A stretch of 64,000 bases of DNA. Origin: Caproiciproducens faecalis. Lineage in GTDB: Bacteria; Bacillota; Clostridia; Oscillospirales; Acutalibacteraceae. Positions 26,741 to 35,605 of the stretch are shown here, piece after piece. Position numbers and translations under genes: made by a program. Within the stretch, counting starts at the first letter, position 1. Every line of letters starts with the position of its first letter. A model generated the notes under the pieces. That model was given only the letters and a program-made list of their open reading frames with translations. It did not search any database and was not told the DNA's origin. The stretch spans positions 434,001-498,000 of the forward strand of contig NZ_JAGFNZ010000002.1 of assembly GCF_019448085.1 (NCBI RefSeq), written 5' to 3'.

Positions 26741-27745
26741 ATGTCTATTAGTGCTAAGGAACTATCTAAAATTCTAAATTTGTCTACCGCTTCGGTTTCC
26801 GTAGCGCTTAACAACAAACCCGGTGTAAGCACTGCTACCAGAAAACGTATTCTGGAAGCAGCGAGGGAGTACGGTTACGATTTCTCAACCACTACAAAGG
26901 AAGGAAAACTCACCGGATCGATCTATTACATTAGGTACATCAACTATAATTCACCACAGGAAGCCCCTTTCTTTGGCTACCTTGCTTCCAGTCTTGACCG
27001 GATTTTCGCTTCTGAAGGCTATAAGTATAAGAGCATGAAGCTCTACGGCGACGAGAATATTGATGCCAATTTGGAAAGAATTAAGTTCTCCGACTGTACA
27101 GGTATTCTTTTGTTAGGTACGGATATTACGGAGGAAAGGCTGAAAAGTTTTCTTTCGCTAAATCTACCACTTGTATTAATGGATACCTGGTTTACAAAGC
27201 CTTCGGTAAACTGTGTGAAGGTAAATAATCTCCAAGGTGCATATCTAGCAACCGAATATCTGATTAAAAAGTACAAGTGCCAACCCGGTTATTTGCAGTC
27301 TTCTCTTCGTCTTTACAACTATGAGGAGCGATATATCGGATACTGCCAGGCCCTTGAAAAGTATAGAATGAGTGTCAGAAACAGCGATATCATAGTAACA
27401 CTGCCCAACATGTACGGTGCTGAAGCAGACATGAATGAAATAATGAAGCACAAAACCCAGTTTGCGCGATGCTATATTGCAGATACCGATGCCCAGGCAG
27501 TGGGTTCCATGATGGCCTTCCAGTCAAAGGAGTACAAGCTTCCCGACGATGTGGCACTGGTTGGTTTTGATAACTCTTTCTTTTCCGAGGACTCCAAGCC
27601 AGGGCTTACCACAATTGAGACCTACCCTTCTTATATGGCATCTACAGCAATAAACCGTTTACTGGAACTAATCTCAGAGGGTCCGCAGACGGTTCCCATG
27701 AAAATCGAAATAGGAACCACTTTGATTGAAAGAGGTTCTTCATAA
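26741..27745 (+). CDS. LacI-family transcription regulator
   Basis: 334 residues. The N-terminal helix-turn-helix (SAKELSKILNLSTASVSVAL) and hinge helix (TRKRILEAAREYGYD) are typical, and the rest is a periplasmic-binding-protein-like sensor domain (LLLGTDITEE, DVALVGFDNS, TTIETYPSYMA). The start at 26741 is preferred because GGGGGTTG stands before it. It is divergent from the transporter-hydrolase operon and probably represses it until a ligand, likely related to the transported acid, is bound. Confidence 0.9.
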   Translation: MSISAKELSKILNLSTASVSVALNNKPGVSTATRKRILEAAREYGYDFSTTTKEGKLTGSIYYIRYINYNSPQEAPFFGYLASSLDRIFASEGYKYKSMKLYGDENIDANLERIKFSDCTGILLLGTDITEERLKSFLSLNLPLVLMDTWFTKPSVNCVKVNNLQGAYLATEYLIKKYKCQPGYLQSSLRLYNYEERYIGYCQALEKYRMSVRNSDIIVTLPNMYGAEADMNEIMKHKTQFARCYIADTDAQAVGSMMAFQSKEYKLPDDVALVGFDNSFFSEDSKPGLTTIETYPSYMASTAINRLLELISEGPQTVPMKIEIGTTLIERGSS

Positions 27746-27763
27746 ATGTCAATCGAGTAGGTG

Positions 27764-27931
27764 ATGCTGTATCATGCCTTAGGTGGTTTGTCCAACAATA
27801 TTTTTGCTTCGAAGTATACGTATTATATTCCAGATAAGGAAGAACTAATAGAGCAGGTGGAAAAGGTAATTAACAGATTACAGGCAAAGTTTTATGTGTG
27901 TTTCACCTACATTGATAAAAGTAAAGTATAA
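27764..27931 (+). pseudogene. Fragment of a DUF1016 (YhcG-like) nuclease
   Basis: A 55-residue tail with LGGLSNNIFASKYTYYIPDK followed by a helical end. This fits the last part of DUF1016/PDDEXK proteins, in which a strand turns into the conserved Y-x-x-x-(L/I)-P. The rest of the gene is absent. It is the first of several broken genes in this area. Confidence 0.5.
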
Positions 27932-28015
27932 AATTTATTTTTATATGTAACCTTTTAGAATATTTAACGAATAATTAGTATCAAACAAAAGAAAATCAAA
28001 CGAGGTGCACTTCAT

Positions 28016-28186
28016 ATGATTTCTGACAAATCACTGTATTATTCCTTCTTGGAGGGTGATATACCATCCTTTGAAGAGCTTGTAATACGACATCGTCATA
28101 GTTTGGTTTATTTTATAATGCAATATGTCAAGAGCTATCAAATAGCTGATGCACTGCCTGTGAAAAAGCAAATGGGGAAACTGTGA
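28016..28186 (+). pseudogene. Truncated RNA polymerase sigma factor (N-terminal end)
   Basis: After a GAGGTG site, the frame starts with a pattern like region 2 of ECF-type sigma factors (YYSFLEGDIPSFEELVIRH, then LVYFIMQYV) and is cut after about 45 residues, where IS66-type sequence begins. Only the beginning remains, so it cannot work. Confidence 0.5.
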
Positions 28187-29270
28187 TTCAAAAAGCAGCC
28201 ACTCCTGTACCGGTGATGAAAAAGAGCATGGCAGCGCCGGCGACTGTCGCCTACGTTATGCAGGAGAAATACGAAAACGCAGTGCCGCTATACCGGCAGG
28301 AACGCTTTTGGAAAAGCAAGGGTGTCGAGCTGAACCGGAATACGCTTGCAAACTGGGTTGTCCGCAGCAGCCGGTGGTTTGAGCCGGTGTGTGAATATCT
28401 ACACAACACGCTGCTGCAAGGTGACATTGTCCATGCAGATGAAACGGAGTTTCAGGTGCTGAAAGAAGACGGGCGTACCGCAGCGCAAAAATCCCGGATG
28501 TGGGTATTTTGTTCCGGCAAAAGCGAAGAAAAGCAGCTTGCACTTTACCGGTATGCGCCCAGCCGTTCCGGCAAGGTGGCAAGTGAGATGTTGAACGAAT
28601 TTACCGGATATTTACAGACAGACGGCTATCAGGGCTACAATGCGGTAGAAAACGTGACGCACGTTGGCTGTTGGGCACACGCCCGTCGAAAGTGGGCGGA
28701 CTGCCTGCCGAAAAATATGCAAACGGACGGCAGCAAAGCCGCGCTGGCGCTGGAACTGGTAAAGCGGCTGTTTACTCTGGAAGATATATTCAAAGAATTA
28801 CCGTCTGAAGAACGAAAATCAAAGCGTGCAGAACAGTCCAAGCCTGTTCTGGATGCTTACTGGTCGTTGGTCGAAAATATCAACGGAAACCAAGGCTCCA
28901 ATCTTGAAAAAGCACAAACCTATTCCCTGAATCAACGTAAAACATTGGACACATTTTTGCTGGATGGGCATATCGAGATGACCAACAATCGTGCCGAACG
29001 GGCAGTGAAACCATTTGTGATTGGACGCAAAAATTTTTTGTTTGCGGATACCACCCGCGGTGCCTGTGCAAGTGCCCGCTGCTACAGCGTAATTGAAACC
29101 GCGCGGATGAACAACTTGGATATCTGCTGCATCTTCTTGCGGAGTTACCCAAATTTGGCGAGAAGCCAACCCACAAGCAGCTTGAATCTGTGATGCCGTG
29201 GTCACTAACGCTCCCTGAATATTGCCGCAAAGGTAATCCAATTGAAATGAAGGACGTAGTCCGCACCTAA
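28183..29270 (+). pseudogene. IS66-family transposase remnant
   Basis: The central and C-terminal parts of an IS66 TnpC: HADETEFQVL, TDGYQGYNAV, GCWAHARRKW, then TNNRAERAVKPFVIGRKN. The N-terminal part with the zinc finger is missing. A one-base deletion near 29120 shifts the frame; the expected end (LPKFGEKPTHKQLESVMPW to VVRT) continues in another frame to 29270. No partner genes tnpA or tnpB are seen. It is a dead fragment. Confidence 0.85.
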
Positions 29271-29311
29271 AGTGCTCTGAAATGACCCCAAAAAGTTAGA
29301 CAAAAATAGAA

Positions 29312-30154
29312 TTAGGCAGATTGAAGGGCTTGAATCCTGTACTGAACAGGGCTCAGACCCTTTAATTTTGATTTAATACGAAGGTTGTTGTAATAATCAA
29401 GATACTCAACAAGTTCGTGTTTAAAATGCTCCATGGAAGTAAAGTCCTGCAAGTAAAGTAACTCGGTTTTATGAATGCCAAAGAAATTTTCAATGACAGC
29501 ATTGTCCCAACAGTTTCCCTTGCGGGACATGCTCTGCCGAACACCTTTTTCTCTAAGCATTTTTTGGTAGGGTTTCATTTGGTACTGCCACCCTTGGTCA
29601 GAATGGAGAATGAGGTTGGTCTGGCTGGGTATTTTTTGAAAAGCTAATTCCAACATCTCTACTGTTTGAGAAAATCAAGAATGTTCACTAATGCAGTAGC
29701 TAACGATTTCGCGATTATACAAATCAAGAATAGGAGATAGATACAGCTTTTGCCCAAACAGAGAAAACTCTGTTACGTCGGTGACCCATTTCTCATTAGG
29801 TCTGTCCGCATGGAAATTTCGATTTAGCAGATTAGGAGCCACTTCGCCTGCCTCTCCTCGGTATGAATTGTATCTCTTCATCCGAACCCGACAAAACAAT
29901 CCGAGCTGCCGCATTAAGCGCTGTACTGTCTTGTGATTAATACAGATTTTTCGGTTGTGCAACTCAGTTGTAATTTGCCGGTAACCATACCGCTTCCTAT
30001 GCTCTTCATAGATCGATATGATTTGAGTTTTCACGGATTCATACTTGCTCGGCTTCTCCAGCTGCTTGGCATGGTAGTAATAGGTGCTGCGCGGAATGTC
30101 GGCAATTTCAACCAGTAAAGTGACCTTAAACTCATGCCTTAGCTCCCAGATCAC
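29312..30154 (-). pseudogene. IS3-family transposase OrfB with in-frame stop
   Basis: The two parts (30154 to 29675, and 29656 to 29312) are in one frame and are split by a single TGA near 29672. DDE residues: Asp in WVTDVTEF, Asp in HSDQGWQYQ, Glu in NAVIENFFG, followed by Lys. Together they make an IS3/IS150-type integrase core of normal length. The nonsense mutation makes it inactive unless suppressed. Confidence 0.87.
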
Positions 30155-30303
30155 TTGTGCTTTCTGTTTTGCTGTTCTTCTTTTAAAACCAAGGCATTCA
30201 ATTTTTTTAGGTAGGCAACCTCTGCTCTTAACCGTTGATTTTCAGCTATCAAATCTTCTTCTACTTGCTTTTCTAATTTGGGTGGTCGACCTTTTCTTGT
30301 TCC
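30151..30303 (-). pseudogene. IS3-family OrfA remnant
   Basis: About 50 residues of the end of an IS3 OrfA: GTRKGRPPKLEKQ, then a leucine-zipper-like LIAENQRLRAEVAYLKKLNA. The helix-turn-helix part is missing. It overlaps the start of OrfB by four bases, as is usual for IS3 elements. Confidence 0.7.
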
Positions 30304-30304
30304 A

Positions 30305-30590
30305 CTATTCGTTCGTGTCTATGCTGTAATTCCGGTACGCCTGATACAAGGCACCAGAGCTTTCACGAAAACTGGCAGCAAGTTCACACTTGTCCTCAAG
30401 AAAATGGCCAAACCAGTCGTTCTGCGCGCGGTACTCCTCAATTGCTTTCTGCACACATGCCGGTACCGGAATTTTGTAGTCCAGAGCAATGACCTTCTGG
30501 GCACCTTCGATGATCCATGTGAGGATGCTCTCACCGGCGTTGTTGTAAAGATAATCTAATGTGTCAGAGTAATAATACTTGGCTATGAGT
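30305..30590 (-). pseudogene. C-terminal fragment of a P4-type phage/plasmid primase-helicase
   Basis: About 90 residues with NNAGESILTWIIEGAQKVI, then PVPACVQKAIEEYRAQNDW and LYQAYRNY. This is the end of D5/P4-like primase-helicases, in the stretch behind the ATPase domain. It is cut off by the IS3 remnant on one side and by a stop on the other. It shows that another replicon once occupied this place. Confidence 0.7.
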
Positions 30591-30663
30591 AAAACCTACG
30601 CCACTCCAAAATGTTTCGTAATGACAAAATTCAACTTCATAATATTGATTCGTTTGGCTCTCC

Positions 30664-31368
30664 TTATAGCCCCATTATTTGTTTTTTCTTAATTTCAAAC
30701 TCTTCTTGAGTAATAATTCCGGTATCCAGCAAGTCTTTCAGCTTTTTTAATGTTTCAATTTGAGCATCCACATCCATAGCAGGACTTGTTTCAAGTTTCG
30801 GAATCTCTTCCTCATTTGTTTTCTTACCTAGCAAGCCTTTTGTGACGCTTAATACTCCCGTAAGGGCATTGCCGCCTTTTGCCTGAGCCTGTGCTTTCTT
30901 ACCAAACCCACCAAAAACAGCACCTACCACACCGTTTTCAACAACACTTTTAATCGCACCAACGGTACTAATACCAAAAGTATCATCTACAAGATTCACA
31001 GCACCCTTGACTTTTTTTGCGCCTCGTTCCGACATTGACTTTCCGGATACTAATTTATTAGCAGCGTTTGCAAACTTGTAAGCTTCAATTTTCGAATAGA
31101 AATCAAAAATTATCTCCGTATTGGTAAGGTAGATTTCAACCATACAGTCATGCTGCTTGATTTGAGGAACATCATTATAGACTTTAATTTCTTTAACTGG
31201 AAAGCTCTTCAAGTCAACTTGCTCACTAGAAAAAAACTTTTTTGTCTTGGTAATGACCACAATGTTAATGTTAGTCAGAAGCAATTCGCTACTTGTCTTA
31301 TTGTTACCGAAAGTAGCTCGGCCCTTATAGAGCACTGCTTCGTCTGACTGTAAAGAATAATCTTCCAT
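30664..31368 (-). CDS. PH-like and SHOCT-domain protein
   Basis: 234 residues. The N-terminal half (about 1-110) looks like a bacterial PH-type beta domain (EAVLYKGRATF, LLLTNINIVVIT), then a Gly/Ala-rich linker, then a C-terminal SHOCT motif (IETLKKLKDLLDTGIITQEE). Such proteins are common in Firmicutes, are often found near mobile elements, and have no defined role. The start at 31368 has AAGGAGAC upstream. It looks intact, unlike its neighbours on the left. Confidence 0.75.
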   Translation of the reverse strand: MEDYSLQSDEAVLYKGRATFGNNKTSSELLLTNINIVVITKTKKFFSSEQVDLKSFPVKEIKVYNDVPQIKQHDCMVEIYLTNTEIIFDFYSKIEAYKFANAANKLVSGKSMSERGAKKVKGAVNLVDDTFGISTVGAIKSVVENGVVGAVFGGFGKKAQAQAKGGNALTGVLSVTKGLLGKKTNEEEIPKLETSPAMDVDAQIETLKKLKDLLDTGIITQEEFEIKKKQIMGL

Positions 31369-31720
31369 AATCTTGTCTCCTTGCATTTTTGTATTTCTTT
31401 AATCTAATGGACAAATTGAGTTATCCACTTTCTCAAAATAGCCTTTGTAATTTTCGCGGAGAAATAGAAGGTGCATCGCTCTTGCAGATTTTGAAACTTA
31501 TGAGTTTCCTCCTACTTGAGCTTTCCTTACCAAATTTATATCTTACATATTGCATTATTGCATATTTGATTTTAATTAAGAATAGCATACCACAAATGGT
31601 TATATTTCACAATTAATTGCTAAATTTCTTTAAGGTATTACATTATCAGATGGACTTTTTCTAAGCCACAGATTTCAATGTTGAATATTGGACATAACCT
31701 ATATATTCACAATAAAATAG
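31369..31720. other. AT-rich intergenic stretch left of the E2 integrase
   Basis: No gene is seen in this stretch. If E2 ended next to its integrase rather than at 23.6 kb, its attachment site should be here, but no tRNA piece or clear repeat was found. Confidence 0.5.
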
Positions 31721-31758
31721 GCCGGTACAGAAATTGAATGATCAACTTCCATACCGGC
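31721..31758 (-). terminator. Terminator behind the E2 integrase
   Basis: GCCGGTA and TACCGGC arms around a loop of about 24 bases, followed on the minus strand by CTATTTTATTG. It lies 25 bases behind the integrase stop. Confidence 0.6.
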
Positions 31759-31782
31759 TCTCATTTGTTGCTTTATTCACTT

Positions 31783-33171
31783 TTACCCTAATCTTCTTGT
31801 AATTCCCCTTGGTGTCAAAATATCATCCAATGCATCTGCTGCCATTTCATCAGCCGTTTTAATGGCATGAGCATAAATATTTTCTGTAGTGGAAGTTTGC
31901 GCGTGACCTGCTCGGTATGATACTGTTCGCAATGGAACACCCGCTGCAATCAACAAAGTAATATTGGTATGTCGAAGCGAATGTATCGTTATCTGCGGTA
32001 AATCAGTCTTGGCAATAAACTCGCGGAACCAACCGGTAATGGAATCCGGGTGGATTGGCTTGCCGTCACACTGCGTAAAGATTCGGTCGGAAACTTCCCA
32101 CCTGTCGCCCATTTTCAAACGTTTCTCTGTTTGCCAAATCTTGTATCCTTTCAAAACCTCAAAAGCCTGTGAGGGTAGTTTAATCGTGCGGTCGGAAGTT
32201 TCAGTTTTGGTTTCTTTGGTGTAAATGCCTTTACCTGCAACATATTGGGAAGAACGGCGTACCGTAATCAAATGGTTTTCAAAATCAATATCTTTCCATT
32301 CAAGGCCGCACATTTCACCTCTACGAAGGCCACTGTATAAAAACATTTTTATCATCGTCTGATGCGGCACTGATTCAGGTTCCAAAAGCCTAAGTAGTTC
32401 TGCCGTTTGCTTTTCATCGAGATATTTCGCTTCAGTTCTCGCCACCTTTGGAGGCTTCACCCTAGAAGCCGGATTACTGGGGATGACCTGCCAAAAGACT
32501 GCTTGATTCAGGATTGCCGATATCAGTCGATGATGGTGCTTAATTGTTTTGTTTGATAAACCATTGATTGGCTTTGAAGGTTCAAATCCCTCTTCAAAAA
32601 GAATGCCGAGCACTCCACACACTTTACGCGCGGTTTGCTCGGCTACTGGCTTATTCTTAAAAACATTATAAATGGTATTTAAGTGAATATCGGTTAATTT
32701 TGAAAGAGTGTCCCTTGTATACCCTTTTTCCTCAAATGCCTCCAGCAAATCATCAGTTGCTAAAAACGATAATCCACGATGGTTAATATCACTGCCCATA
32801 TCCTTGTAAAGTTCCATTAGGTGATGGGGTTGAAGCTTATCCAACTTGATATGCCCAATCGCCGGTAAAATACGCTTCAGCATGGACTGATACCTTGCAT
32901 AGGTTTTGGGAGAAAGGTTGACTTCGGCATAATCCCTGCACCATCGCTCCGTGAATTCCGCAAAGGTAACGCTTCCATCCAATACCTGCCCGGACATTAC
33001 CTTTTTTTCGAACATTACCGATTGCTCGTTTAGCGCCTTTTCAATTTGTCTTTCGGTCATGCCTTCTTCTGGTTTCCACGTCATTGTCTTTCGGATTTGT
33101 TTGCCAGTAGTATCATAACCAGTGCTGACCATAATAAAGTAAGCGCCATTGCGCTCCCTAATTGATGCCAT
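31783..33171 (-). CDS. int: Tyrosine integrase with an embedded helix-turn-helix domain
   Basis: 462 residues. An N-terminal AP2-like arm-binding domain (about 1-60) is followed by the SAM-like core-binding domain (VTFAEFTERW), which is interrupted at about 130-190 by a helix-turn-helix segment (KGYTRDTLSKLTDIHLNTIY). The catalytic part has Arg in SGLRRGEM (about 282), HSLRH (about 398), the second His in GHAQTS and the nucleophile Tyr in ENIYAH (about 430). It sits downstream of an excisionase gene and is the probable integrase of E2. The inserted DNA-binding domain makes it longer than the usual 380-400 residues. Confidence 0.93.
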   Translation of the reverse strand: MASIRERNGAYFIMVSTGYDTTGKQIRKTMTWKPEEGMTERQIEKALNEQSVMFEKKVMSGQVLDGSVTFAEFTERWCRDYAEVNLSPKTYARYQSMLKRILPAIGHIKLDKLQPHHLMELYKDMGSDINHRGLSFLATDDLLEAFEEKGYTRDTLSKLTDIHLNTIYNVFKNKPVAEQTARKVCGVLGILFEEGFEPSKPINGLSNKTIKHHHRLISAILNQAVFWQVIPSNPASRVKPPKVARTEAKYLDEKQTAELLRLLEPESVPHQTMIKMFLYSGLRRGEMCGLEWKDIDFENHLITVRRSSQYVAGKGIYTKETKTETSDRTIKLPSQAFEVLKGYKIWQTEKRLKMGDRWEVSDRIFTQCDGKPIHPDSITGWFREFIAKTDLPQITIHSLRHTNITLLIAAGVPLRTVSYRAGHAQTSTTENIYAHAIKTADEMAADALDDILTPRGITRRLG

Positions 33172-33249
33172 TTGAATATCTCCTTTTATTGATTTTTTGC
33201 TTTTGTGGACACCATGTTACCTCTGACACCTACAATTAGCAAGTTGATT

Positions 33250-33266
33250 TTGATGTTTATTTTTTG
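33250..33266 (-). repeat. Arm-type repeat between excisionase and integrase
   Basis: On the minus strand AAAATAAACATCAAAA, which shares the AAATAAACATCAA word with the repeats at 23425-23445. It links this integrase with the tRNA-fMet site. Confidence 0.45.
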
Positions 33267-33269
33267 ATT

Positions 33270-33503
33270 TTATTGAATTATTTTCAAAGGATTTTTGTAG
33301 CCCGGCAGCACGTCTTCCGGCTTGGTTCCCTTGAGATATTCAAACAATACATCGAGGTCAATCAGATATTTTTTGCCCGCTTTCACGCAGGGGATCTGAC
33401 CCGACACCACCATACGGCGCAGTGCATTAGGGGTAATGGCGGTTTCGTTATCTTGTTCTTTTATGTAATTATAAGTTTCTGTTAATGTTCTGAGTCTTGG
33501 CAT
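33270..33503 (-). CDS. xis: Excisionase-like helix-turn-helix protein
   Basis: 77 residues with a MerR/excisionase-type winged helix: ITPNALRRMVVSGQIPCVKA, then GKKYLIDLDVLFEYL. It ends about 100 bases before the integrase start and is read in the same direction, the standard order for int-xis pairs. It probably steers recombination towards excision and may control int. The start has AGGAG upstream (AGAAGGAGAAATTT). Confidence 0.8.
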   Translation of the reverse strand: MPRLRTLTETYNYIKEQDNETAITPNALRRMVVSGQIPCVKAGKKYLIDLDVLFEYLKGTKPEDVLPGYKNPLKIIQ

Positions 33504-33620
33504 ATATAAATTTCTCCTTCTATTTCTGTTTTATATTTTTATAATATTGTAATTTCCTAGCGGTAGGAATTCTTGTACTCATATTTTGGAGGAATGTGTT
33601 TTCCCATTTCTCTATCTGCT

Positions 33621-34772
33621 TTACGTATATGAAATAATTAAAACATTGAGATCGTAAAATACAGTGCTGTCATCTGACAGTGTGGCGGTAAGTATTACGC
33701 TATGCCCAATATAAGCATTGTTATTAAGCGCAGCCAGTTTGCAGGTTGTACCTGTCATATCAGACAATGTTGCCATGACATCTCCGGTGTAATCTTTGTT
33801 TTTCACCGACCAAGTCACCGATTTTGTGGTAATAGCTGTGCCGTTTTCATAAACAACAGCGGTAAATGGCTTTGGATAACCGCCGACTCTTATTTCAGCA
33901 GTGTTTTTGAAGGTAATCTCTACCGAGTAGCTTGGCGTTACCGTTCCGGTTACCTTTGTGGATACAGTCACCGCTGCTTGAGGATACCCGGAAACAACAG
34001 CGGTAATTGATGCCTCGCCATTGGAAATTCCGGTTATTAACCCAGTATTGCTGACTGTTGCAATTGCTTCATTGGATGATGTGCAGATAATTTGCGGCAG
34101 GGTTGAAACCTGACTGCCTTTATCAGTGACAATTAAAATAAGCTGTGTAGTTCCACCTACAGTCACCTCAATTGGCTGTTGATTCGAAACCGTAATTGCA
34201 TATTGATGGTTGTGCTTATAATAATCGGCAATTTCATTCTGCTTATCGTCATCATCTATAAACACGTCTTTGTCGGCATGAATCATATTGAGACCCTTTT
34301 TACTCCGGTCAACGCCACTGACTTTCCAAGCGTAGCCAAGCTTGATGAACCTCGCATTGATTTCAATTTTATCGGAATACTCATTTGATGGCACTGTAAC
34401 AATAATTTCTCCGGCGGCAGTATTGATTACTTTCCCATTTTCAACATAAGCACCGACGGAATCAATCATGGAATCAAACTCATGGAGAATTTCGCCGATA
34501 TACACTTTTATTACAAAATCGCTTTCTCTTATTTTGGCACGATAAGTTTTACTGTTTTCTTCCGGCTGAGAAATGACGACCCACTTTTTGTTCTGATATA
34601 CGATGATATCTCCGGTTGTAATGGGTACATCGGTTCGTAAATATTGATCATCATAATAGGTTGGATTTTCACTTGCACTGCTTATGATACCAAAATTTTG
34701 TACTCCATTAATCGTGATCTGTTGACCTTTTTCAAATTGAAAGAAGTTCCACAATTTTTCAATACGATTCAT
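33621..34772 (-). CDS. Head completion/decoration-type protein with Ig-like domains
   Basis: 383 residues. The first 100 resemble a small head-tail stopper-like beta domain (ITTGDIIVYQNKKWVVIS). A Big_2 bacterial Ig-like domain follows at about 200-275 (VTVGGTTQLILIVTDKG, VSNTGLITGISNGEASITAV), with a second Ig-like part to the end. Ig-like domains on phage heads serve as surface adhesion parts. It is the last gene of the head operon before the excisionase. The four-base overlap with the gene upstream shows coupled translation. Confidence 0.65.
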   Translation of the reverse strand: MNRIEKLWNFFQFEKGQQITINGVQNFGIISSASENPTYYDDQYLRTDVPITTGDIIVYQNKKWVVISQPEENSKTYRAKIRESDFVIKVYIGEILHEFDSMIDSVGAYVENGKVINTAAGEIIVTVPSNEYSDKIEINARFIKLGYAWKVSGVDRSKKGLNMIHADKDVFIDDDDKQNEIADYYKHNHQYAITVSNQQPIEVTVGGTTQLILIVTDKGSQVSTLPQIICTSSNEAIATVSNTGLITGISNGEASITAVVSGYPQAAVTVSTKVTGTVTPSYSVEITFKNTAEIRVGGYPKPFTAVVYENGTAITTKSVTWSVKNKDYTGDVMATLSDMTGTTCKLAALNNNAYIGHSVILTATLSDDSTVFYDLNVLIISYT

Positions 34773-35041
34773 ATCGCGCCACGCTCACATTCATAGAGCC
34801 AAAGTTCTAAATAATCGCTGTAAGGCTTTATCTTCATAACTTTATAAAGCTTACTGCTGTTCTTTAAATAGGACTGGTCGTCTATTTGAGGAAGAGCTTC
34901 ACAGAATGCTCTTTTTGTAATTTCAATATCAATGCCATCCTCAAAAGTCATGGTTTTTTCAAACGGCTGTATGTCCGCATCGGTTTCAGCAATCTGTTGA
35001 AAGGAACCATTCAGTATTTGAATCTGTGTATCTTTAAACAT
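34769..35041 (-). CDS. Small head-tail joining region protein
   Basis: 90 residues, predicted mainly beta, with no motif that I can name. It overlaps both neighbours by a few bases within the head operon. By position behind the gp6-like connector, a stopper or head-tail joining role is likely. Confidence 0.55.
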   Translation of the reverse strand: MFKDTQIQILNGSFQQIAETDADIQPFEKTMTFEDGIDIEITKRAFCEALPQIDDQSYLKNSSKLYKVMKIKPYSDYLELWLYECERGAI

Positions 35042-35339
35042 CTGCCACCCCCACTGTTATTTTGGGAACAGGCAGTGCTGCCTTAATTGACTCAGGGATA
35101 CCCAATTCAAATGCAACGCTCTTTTCTCCTTCGGTTTTCTGCGTATAACCTTTGCTGTCCCTATTTTTGTACAAATAAACAGCCAATTCTGCAACCGTAT
35201 CGTCATAACCCACTAAGGCCGCAACATTGCAATAAAGCAGAGCCATTTTATTTGCCTGAGTAATATAGTGATCCAAAACTTTGTCCTTTGATGTATCTGT
35301 GCTGTCGATACCGAGCAACATCTTTACAAGTTCAAGCAT
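35034..35339 (-). CDS. gp6-like head-tail connector
   Basis: 101 residues. It starts with LELVKMLLGIDSTDTSKD, continues with a helical VLDHYITQANKMALLYCN and AELAVYLYKNR: the standard build of gp6/gp15-type phage DNA-packaging connectors that form the ring beneath the portal. The position behind the capsid gene agrees. Confidence is good for the family, moderate for the exact role. Confidence 0.75.
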   Translation of the reverse strand: MLELVKMLLGIDSTDTSKDKVLDHYITQANKMALLYCNVAALVGYDDTVAELAVYLYKNRDSKGYTQKTEGEKSVAFELGIPESIKAALPVPKITVGVADV

Positions 35340-35592
35340 TTGGTTCCTCCGTTTCTTTCAGTATATGCAGAAGTTCCTCTTTTTTCATACCGATTCCGTT
35401 AAGTCCTTTTGATTTTGCATATTCGGTCAATTCCTTATAATTCATTTCTTCCAACTCTGGTAAAATGTAATATCCGTTTTCTTCAAACCAAGAAAGAAGG
35501 CGGGAGTCCGTTGAGACCCCCACCCCGTTTACAAAGTTGATTCCTGCGGATATACCGTTATACTTTTCGTTTTTAGAGTATATCCTCGCCAT
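35332..35592 (-). CDS. Small capsid-adjacent protein with HeH/LEM-like end
   Basis: 86 residues. The front (GISAGINFVNGVGVSTDSRL, then LSWFEENGYY) is found in many phage proteins encoded directly behind the major capsid gene. The last 35 residues (YKELTEYAKSKGLNGIGMKK) look like a HeH/LEM helix-extended-helix domain, usually DNA-binding. It may be a capsid accessory protein. Confidence 0.7.
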   Translation of the reverse strand: MARIYSKNEKYNGISAGINFVNGVGVSTDSRLLSWFEENGYYILPELEEMNYKELTEYAKSKGLNGIGMKKEELLHILKETEEPNA

Positions 35593-35605
35593 ATCATATC
35601 CTCCG

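Noticed and set aside
29656-29675. The TGA in the IS3 transposase as selenocysteine or programmed recoding
   Set aside because: No selenocysteine element is visible, and IS3 frameshifting acts between OrfA and OrfB, not inside OrfB. A nonsense mutation is simpler.
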